A program made the position numbers and the translations under genes. Of a stretch of 47,396 bases of DNA, positions 42,409 through 47,396 are shown one piece after another (the stretch's first letter is position 1; each line of letters opens with the position of its first letter). The stretch comes from Reyranella sp. (GTDB taxonomy: Bacteria; Pseudomonadota; Alphaproteobacteria; Reyranellales; Reyranellaceae): the NCBI GenBank assembly GCA_030684475.1, contig JAUXWB010000349.1, positions 1-47,396 of the forward strand, in the 5' to 3' direction. The notes below the pieces were generated by a model that did not search any database, was not told where the DNA came from, and saw nothing but the letters and a program-made list of their open reading frames with translations.

Positions 42409-42600
42409 ATAACGTTGCGCCTCAGTACAAATTCGCGGATCCCGATCTTTTGCCCGAACTGGCAGACCGCCAGGGCCCACTCCCGCTGGATCGGGATCAC
42501 TGAGGCAACATACTCGAAGTTCCCCTCCCCACTCATGTCGAAGATCGCGACCGATGTCATCTTGGCGATGGAATCGTAGAGACAGATTGCCGCCGGTAAG
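42405..42600 (-). pseudogene. C-terminal remnant of an ABC transporter permease
   Basis: Between the binding-protein and ATPase genes, where the permease gene should be, only about 65 codons remain. The frame reads LPAAICLYDSIAKMTSVAIFDM, SGEGNFEYVASVIP and FGQKIGIREFVLRR then stop. This fits the C-terminus of FbpB/AfuB-type permeases (Leu-x-Ala-x2-Leu-Tyr-Ser, then a conserved Asp, Gly-x-Phe, Ala, and a Gly-x-Arg-Glu end). The stop overlaps the ATPase ATG. The upstream part joins the binding-protein stop without a start codon, so about 90% of the gene is deleted. Confidence 0.7.
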
Positions 42601-42662
42601 CAGCAGTCGAAACAACCCTGTTGCGACCGGGAGCTTCGATTGTCACATCTATCGATGCAGCA

Positions 42663-43682
42663 CTAGTTGCCGAACGTGTCCCGCCACTGTTCGATCACTT
42701 CCGGAACTCCTTTATCGATCTCGGCGACGGTTGGCCGGATGGTCTTGACCTCGCTGATCGGCCTGGCGCCGGGAGGGCCGGGAATTTCCGGTCGCAGCGG
42801 AACGCCGAAGTGCCTGGCGCTGATCTTCGCCGCCTCCAGCGAATAGAGATACTCCATAAAGAGCTTCGCCGCGTTGGGGTGCTTGGCGCCCTTCATAATC
42901 GCCGACGGTGCGATGACCAGCACGGAGCCGTCCACCGGGTACGACACAGCCAGCGGATTGCCGCGCGCAGCGCTGGCCAGCGTCGAGACGTCGGCGCCTG
43001 CCGCCACCTGGCGCTCGCCGGCATTCAGTGCAGTGACCGTGTCGTTGACAGATCGTCCGATCAGAGGCTTGTTTTTCTCCAACCTCTCGAAAAACGACCA
43101 ACCGTAGAGGTTCTTCATGGTCAGGGCCCAGGCACCGACATAGTTCGAAAAGCCGGGATGCCCGGTCGAGATCTTGCCCTTCCACTTGATGTCGAGAAGG
43201 TCCGTCCACTTCCTGGGAGCCTCCCCGATCTTCACTTTCGAGGTGTTATAGATCAGCAACACCAGCCCGGCCGAAGTCGCGTGATAGAAGCCGTCAGGGT
43301 CGACCTTACGGAAGATTTCGTCGATCCTGCTTTCCGCCTCGGGGACATACTTCTCAAACCGGCCTTTCGCTTTCAGCCGGACAAAATGACCGACGTCGGT
43401 CGACGAGAAGACATCGCAGATCGCCTGATTGCTCTTGATATCCTGCAGAAGGCGCTGGTAAGCGACCTGCGCGGTCGTGCGCACGACATTGACCTTGATG
43501 CCGTGCATTTCGGTGAAGCCGCGGCCCATGTCCTCGGCTCCCTTCGATGCATAGTGGGCGACATACCAGGTGATCACGCCCTCTTTCTTGGCCGCTACTG
43601 CCAGCGCCTTGAGATCGGCACGCGCACTGACGGGAGCGAAGGCAAGCGCAACGACGATGGCCAGGCGCGCCAACCCCTTCAT
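42663..43682 (-). CDS. ABC transporter substrate-binding protein (AfuA/FbpA-like)
   Basis: The 339-residue periplasmic protein has a signal peptide cut near VSARAD (about 22-23) and a type 2 periplasmic fold. The N-terminal lobe has GVITWYVAHYASKGAEDM (35-52) and FSSTDVGHFV; the later part has YNTSKVKIGEAPRKWTDLLD and IKWKGKISTGHPGFSNYVGAW, typical of the iron/phosphonate/thiamine binding group. The ligand is not clear; the Tyr pair of iron binders is not evident. It begins the long minus-strand unit that ends with the DehI-like gene. Confidence 0.88.
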   Translation of the reverse strand: MKGLARLAIVVALAFAPVSARADLKALAVAAKKEGVITWYVAHYASKGAEDMGRGFTEMHGIKVNVVRTTAQVAYQRLLQDIKSNQAICDVFSSTDVGHFVRLKAKGRFEKYVPEAESRIDEIFRKVDPDGFYHATSAGLVLLIYNTSKVKIGEAPRKWTDLLDIKWKGKISTGHPGFSNYVGAWALTMKNLYGWSFFERLEKNKPLIGRSVNDTVTALNAGERQVAAGADVSTLASAARGNPLAVSYPVDGSVLVIAPSAIMKGAKHPNAAKLFMEYLYSLEAAKISARHFGVPLRPEIPGPPGARPISEVKTIRPTVAEIDKGVPEVIEQWRDTFGN

Positions 43683-43762
43683 GATTGCCTCCCGGAACGT
43701 GACCGTCTTATTGTTGCGCAGATACGATCATATGCAGGGTCACGCGACAAGCCTGCGTCGAA

Positions 43763-44380
43763 ATGAGCGTACGAATGACGGAAACCGAACGATCGGCCAG
43801 CTGGGCCGCCTATTACGACAAGCTGCGCGACCGCCCACCGCGTCGCACGACCACCGCCGCACTCGATCGCTTCCAGCCGTTGCCACTGGATGCTCTCGCA
43901 CTGGACCTTGGCTGTGGCGACGGTCGCGACACCATCGAGATGCTGCGGCGTGGTTGGCGAGTCATCGCCGTCGACTCCGAGCCCAAAGCGCTGCAACGGC
44001 TTCAGTCCCGCGACCTCCCCCCTGACGCGCGCGTCACGCCGGTGGTGGCGCGTCTCGAGGAAATCCCTCTGCCCATCGGCGTTCACTTGGTGAATTCCAG
44101 TTTTGCAATGCCCCTCTGCGAACCCGCAACCTTTCTCGACCTGTGGCGACGCATCCGGGAAGGCCTGCCGCCGGGCGGTCGCTTCAGCGGCCAATGGTAC
44201 GGGCTGCGCGACAGCTGGGTCGGCCGCCCCGGCATCACGTTCGTCTCCCGCGACGAAGCGCTCGCCATGCTCGATGGCCTCGAGCTGGAGGTGTTCGAGG
44301 AGGAGGAAGCCGACGGCGTCACGCCGCGCGGCAAGCCCAAGCACTGGCATATCTTCCATATCGTTGCGCGGAAGCCGTGA
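43763..44380 (+). CDS. Class I SAM-dependent methyltransferase (TehB-like)
   Basis: The 205-residue product has motif I ALDLGCGDGRDTIEMLRRGW (about 46-65), the acidic AVDSEPKALQRL, and NSSFAMPLCEPATFLDLWRRI. It resembles small cytoplasmic methyltransferases of the TehB type, which may act on thiols or metalloids. A second start, ATG at 43775, is possible. It diverges from the binding protein gene and is followed by the PrpD gene after 67 bases. Confidence 0.87.
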   Translation: MSVRMTETERSASWAAYYDKLRDRPPRRTTTAALDRFQPLPLDALALDLGCGDGRDTIEMLRRGWRVIAVDSEPKALQRLQSRDLPPDARVTPVVARLEEIPLPIGVHLVNSSFAMPLCEPATFLDLWRRIREGLPPGGRFSGQWYGLRDSWVGRPGITFVSRDEALAMLDGLELEVFEEEEADGVTPRGKPKHWHIFHIVARKP

Positions 44381-44447
44381 CACCCTCCCAAGTGGACAAG
44401 GCAGCGGCCGGTGTCCGACACTCCGGCGCCCGATCGAAGGAGTCTCC

Positions 44448-45797
44448 ATGACCGTCGTTCTTGTCACTGCCGAGATTGCCAAGCGGGCCGCCCACCTCGC
44501 CTGGAACGACCTGCCGGATGATTTGATCGAGCGCACCAAGCAGTGCCTGCTCGACTGGTTCGCCGTGACCGTCGCCGGCGCCCAGGAGGAACTCACCGAC
44601 ATCCTGGTGGCCGAGGCACTCGAGGACGGGGCCAGAGGACCGGCGACCCTGGTCGGTCGCTCTGAACGGCTGCTGCCGTCGGCAGCAACCCTGATCAACG
44701 GTGCCGCAAGCCACGCACTCGACTACGACGATGTCAATTTCGCCATGGGCGGTCATCCGACCGTGACAGTGGTCCCCGCCCTGCTCGCGCTCGGCGAGCA
44801 GACCAGGGCGTCGGGCCGGCTGTTCATCGAGAGCTTCATCGCCGGCTACGAAACTTCAGGCCGCGTCGGCCGTCTCGTGGCCCCCAGCCACTATCAGAAA
44901 GGCTTCCACGTCACCGGCACGGTCGGCTCCTTCTCGGCCACCGCCGCTGCCGGCCGCATGTTGGGTCTCAGCGACAAGCAGCTCGCCGTGGCTTTCGGCA
45001 TTGCCGCAACCCAGGCTGCCGGCTTGAAGTCGAACTTCGGCACCATGTGCAAGCCGCTGCACGCCGGCACCGCCTCGGAGCACGGCCTGCGCGCCGCGCG
45101 CCTCGCTGCCAAGGGCTTCACCGCCCGCAACGATTCGCTGGAATGCGACCAAGGCTTCGCTTCCTCGCAGAGCGACCACATGAACGCCGATGCCGCTCTG
45201 GGCGAGCCGCCGCAGGGCTGGCACCTACGTAACAATCTCTTCAAGTACCATGCCGCCTGCTACCTGACGCACGCCCCCATCGAATGCGCCAAGGAAATCC
45301 GGCTGAAGAACAACTTTCCGCCCGAGCGGGTACGCAAGATCATGCTGCGCATCGACTCCGGCTCGGACAAGGTCTGCAACATCGCGCATCCGACGACCGG
45401 CCTCGAAGCCAAGTTCTCGCTGCGCCAGACCATCGCCATGGCGCTGACCGGGGTCGATACCGCCAACCTCGATTCCTACAACGACGCGATCACGCAGGAT
45501 CCGCGCATCCGGACCTTGCGCGAGAAGGTGGACATCGACTTCAAGCCCGACTGGACCCATTCGCTGGCCGAGATGGCGATCCAGCTGGACGATGGCACGA
45601 CCATCGAGGCTTCGCACGACTCGGGTATCCCCTGGATCGATGTCGGCAAGCAGCGCCAGGCGATCGAGGCCAAGTACGAGAGCCTGGTCACGCCGATCCT
45701 GGGGGCTGCCGGCGCCAAGCGCCTGCACGATGCGATAGAACGCATCGATGGTCTCGCCGACGTGGGCGAACTCGCCCGCGCATCCGGCAAAGCCTAA
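44448..45797 (+). CDS. MmgE/PrpD family protein
   Basis: The 449-residue product is of the MmgE/PrpD family, which includes 2-methylcitrate dehydratase and related dehydratases or isomerases. Typical blocks are DWFAVTVAGAQEE (about 36-48), INGAASHALDYDDV (about 82-95), GFHVTGTVGSFSATAAAGRMLGL and KSNFGTMCKPLHAGTASEHGLRAA. The substrate is unknown because no methylcitrate synthase is nearby. AAGGAG lies about 7 bases before the ATG. It heads a plus-strand cluster with MaoC and acyl-CoA dehydrogenase genes. Confidence 0.93.
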   Translation: MTVVLVTAEIAKRAAHLAWNDLPDDLIERTKQCLLDWFAVTVAGAQEELTDILVAEALEDGARGPATLVGRSERLLPSAATLINGAASHALDYDDVNFAMGGHPTVTVVPALLALGEQTRASGRLFIESFIAGYETSGRVGRLVAPSHYQKGFHVTGTVGSFSATAAAGRMLGLSDKQLAVAFGIAATQAAGLKSNFGTMCKPLHAGTASEHGLRAARLAAKGFTARNDSLECDQGFASSQSDHMNADAALGEPPQGWHLRNNLFKYHAACYLTHAPIECAKEIRLKNNFPPERVRKIMLRIDSGSDKVCNIAHPTTGLEAKFSLRQTIAMALTGVDTANLDSYNDAITQDPRIRTLREKVDIDFKPDWTHSLAEMAIQLDDGTTIEASHDSGIPWIDVGKQRQAIEAKYESLVTPILGAAGAKRLHDAIERIDGLADVGELARASGKA

Positions 45798-45807
45798 CGG
45801 AGACAGA

Positions 45808-46293
45808 ATGTCGGAGGATTTCAGGGCGCGTGCCCGGCCGGCGCCGAAAGGCAACCGCTACGAGGATTTCGAGGTGGGGCGTGTCTTCAAGCACCACTGG
45901 GGCCGCACCATCACCGAGTCGGAGAGCACCCTCTTCTCGACGCTGACACTGCATTTCAATCCACACTACTTCAATGCCGACTACGCCCGCGCCCACGGCC
46001 ACCCCGGCATCGTCGCCAACCCGCTGCTGGTCTTCACGACCGTCTTCGGCCTCACGGTCGAGGACCTGAGCGAGGGCGGCGGCCCGTTCCTAGGCGTCAA
46101 CGAACTCATCTACCACCAGCCCGTCTATCCCGGCGATTCGCTGCGCGCCGAATCGGAAGTGCTCGATCGGCGCACCTCGGACTCCCACAAGGGTTTCGGC
46201 ATTGTCACCTGGCACACCAAAGGCCTCAACCAGCGCGAAGAGCTCGCCATCGACTTCAAGCGCACCAATCTCGTTCGCCTCAGGAATCCGTAA
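45808..46293 (+). CDS. MaoC-family dehydratase (mesaconyl-CoA hydratase-like)
   Basis: The 161-residue hot-dog-fold protein resembles the mesaconyl/itaconyl-CoA hydratase branch of MaoC proteins: RTITESESTLFSTLTLHFNPHYFNADYA (about 33-60). The Asp and His of the classic (R)-hydratase motif (D-x-N-P-x-H) appear as His and Tyr in HFNPHY, so catalysis must use other residues or differ. GGAGA lies about 6 bases before the ATG, 10 bases after the PrpD stop. It probably hydrates or dehydrates an acyl-CoA in the same pathway. Confidence 0.87.
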   Translation: MSEDFRARARPAPKGNRYEDFEVGRVFKHHWGRTITESESTLFSTLTLHFNPHYFNADYARAHGHPGIVANPLLVFTTVFGLTVEDLSEGGGPFLGVNELIYHQPVYPGDSLRAESEVLDRRTSDSHKGFGIVTWHTKGLNQREELAIDFKRTNLVRLRNP

Positions 46294-46295
46294 AG

Positions 46296-47396
46296 ATGAC
46301 TTTCCTCACCGAAGAACGCCGCATGATCCAGGAGCAGGCGCGCGAATTCACGCTGAACGAAGTGCTGCCCGTCGCCAACAAGCTCGACCCCGAGAAGGGC
46401 GAGATCCCGATGGACCTGCGCGACAAGATGGCCGAGCTCGGCTATTTCGGCATCCTGATCCCCGAGCAGTACGGCGGCCTGGGCCTCGGTTGCTCCGAGT
46501 ACTGCATCGTCACCGAAGAGCTGTCGCGCGGCTGGATGAGCGTCGCCTCCATCATCGCGCGCGGCAACCTCCTGATCGGCGCGCACATGATGAGCGAGGA
46601 GCAGAAGTCCCGCTACCTCACTCGCATGGCCAAGGGCGAGTTCCTCGGCGCCTTCTCCATGTCGGAACCCAATGCCGGCTCCGATATTTCCAACATCTCC
46701 TGCCGCGCCAAGACGGACGGCTCCGGCTACCTGATCAGCGGCAACAAATACTGGTGCACCTTCGCCGACGGCGCCGACTTCATGATCATCATCGCGCGCA
46801 CGTCCGAAGCGCCGCCGGGCAAGCGCCATCTCGGCCTATCCATGTTCTTCGTCGAGAAGAAGCGCGGCGAACTGCCCAAGGGCTGCAGTGGCGCGCCGAT
46901 CCCCAAGATCGGCTATTTCGGCTGGAAGACCTGGGAACTGGCCTTCGACAATTTCCGCGTCGATGCCGCCGACATGATCGGCGAGGAAGGCCAAGCCTTC
47001 TACTACGCCACCTCGGGCCTTGAGACCGCCCGCGCCCACACGGCGGCTCGCGCCATCGGCCTTGCCCAGGGTGCGCTCGACGATTCGATCCAGTACGCCA
47101 ACGACCGCAAGCAGTTCGGCCATTCGATCTCGGATTTTCAGGCGATCCGCTTCAAGATCGCCGACATGGCGACGCAGATCGAGGCAGCGCGCCAGCTCAT
47201 GTACTTCGTCTGCGAGCAGATCGACACCGGCCAGCGCTGCGACAAGGAAGCCTCGATGGTGAAGCTCTTCGCCTCTGAGATGGCCGAGCGCGTCACCAGC
47301 GAGGGCATCCAGATCCATGGCGGCGCGGGCTACACGACCTTGCACGCTGTCGAACGTCATTGGCGCGACGCCCGCCTCACCAAGATCTTCGAGGGC
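46296..47396 (+). CDS. Acyl-CoA dehydrogenase (partial, runs off the window)
   Basis: The first 367 codons of an FAD-dependent acyl-CoA dehydrogenase are present. Helical N-terminal domain to about 120; FAD-binding FLGAFSMSEPNAGSDISN (about 125-142) and YWCTFADGADFMIIIART; C-terminal domain with ANDRKQFGHSISDFQAI and IQIHGGAGYTT. The catalytic Glu is probably Glu366 in the last codons of the window (FEG). The ATG lies 2 bases after the MaoC stop and AGGAA is upstream. It would oxidise the acyl-CoA that MaoC then hydrates. Confidence 0.93.
   Translation, partial: MTFLTEERRMIQEQAREFTLNEVLPVANKLDPEKGEIPMDLRDKMAELGYFGILIPEQYGGLGLGCSEYCIVTEELSRGWMSVASIIARGNLLIGAHMMSEEQKSRYLTRMAKGEFLGAFSMSEPNAGSDISNISCRAKTDGSGYLISGNKYWCTFADGADFMIIIARTSEAPPGKRHLGLSMFFVEKKRGELPKGCSGAPIPKIGYFGWKTWELAFDNFRVDAADMIGEEGQAFYYATSGLETARAHTAARAIGLAQGALDDSIQYANDRKQFGHSISDFQAIRFKIADMATQIEAARQLMYFVCEQIDTGQRCDKEASMVKLFASEMAERVTSEGIQIHGGAGYTTLHAVERHWRDARLTKIFEG

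Noticed and set aside
43697..43745. GTGACC and GGTCAC arms upstream of the AfuA-like gene
   Set aside because: The arms are only 6 bases and more than 30 bases apart; this is expected by chance.
1..47396. CRISPR array, insertion sequence, integrase or phage genes
   Set aside because: No spaced direct repeats, transposase or integrase motifs were seen on either strand; the only longer direct repeat is the 35-bp pair at 3766 and 5761.

Overview
The window is high-GC, densely packed bacterial chromosome that reads as an alphaproteobacterium. Supporting signs are an NDUFS4-like accessory subunit of respiratory complex I between two tRNA genes, a cold-shock protein with two fused CSD domains, TAXI-type TRAP and LIV-type ABC transporters, and many acyl-CoA catabolism genes. 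The genus cannot be settled from the sequence alone. I see no insertion sequence, prophage, CRISPR array or rRNA. No gap between genes exceeds about 260 bases.

Layout. 0.2-9.1 kb: an MlrC-like M81 metallopeptidase, a small lipoprotein, a cobalt-type nitrile hydratase operon (alpha, beta, accessory), a thiamine-diphosphate enzyme bracketed by two 35-bp direct repeats, a 3-hydroxyisobutyrate-dehydrogenase-like gene, a methyltransferase, a DHCW cupin, a HAD hydrolase and a GNAT acetyltransferase. 9.1-13.4 kb: a TetR/LysE divergent pair, tRNA-Arg(TCT), the complex I subunit, tRNA-Pro(TGG) and small housekeeping or unknown genes. 13.5-16.0 kb: a TPP riboswitch driving a thiamine-precursor ABC importer (ATPase, permease, NMT1/THI5-like binding protein). 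16.0-19.5 kb: a cold-shock protein, a dienoyl-CoA-reductase-like SDR, a Rieske oxygenase with a palindromic operator-like site upstream, and a PrcB-like exported protein. 19.5-29.0 kb: a sugar-acid catabolic region with an IlvD/Edd dehydratase, KDG kinase, KDPG aldolase, a DHRS6-like SDR and a TAXI TRAP transporter, plus an exported beta-propeller and a membrane fatty-acid/sterol hydroxylase. 29.0-36.7 kb: a complete LIV-type ABC operon with an acyl-CoA ligase inside it and a Sir2 deacylase at its end. 36.8-43.7 kb: a polysaccharide deacetylase, then a long minus-strand unit that starts with an iron/spermidine-type ABC importer and continues into a CaiB CoA-transferase, enoyl-CoA hydratase, PhyH dioxygenase and DehI-like protein. 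43.8-47.4 kb: a methyltransferase and a plus-strand MmgE/PrpD, MaoC and acyl-CoA dehydrogenase cluster that runs off the window.

The overall picture is a versatile heterotroph taking up organic acids through several high-affinity importers and degrading them as CoA thioesters or keto-deoxy sugar acids. The most unusual points are: the ABC importer at 41.3-43.7 kb has lost nearly all of its permease gene; the DehI-like protein lacks the recalled catalytic aspartate; the DECR-like SDR has Trp where Tyr is expected; the thiamine-diphosphate gene sits between direct repeats derived from its neighbour's 3' end; and several tail-to-tail gene pairs share a single TAG-containing 4-bp stop overlap.
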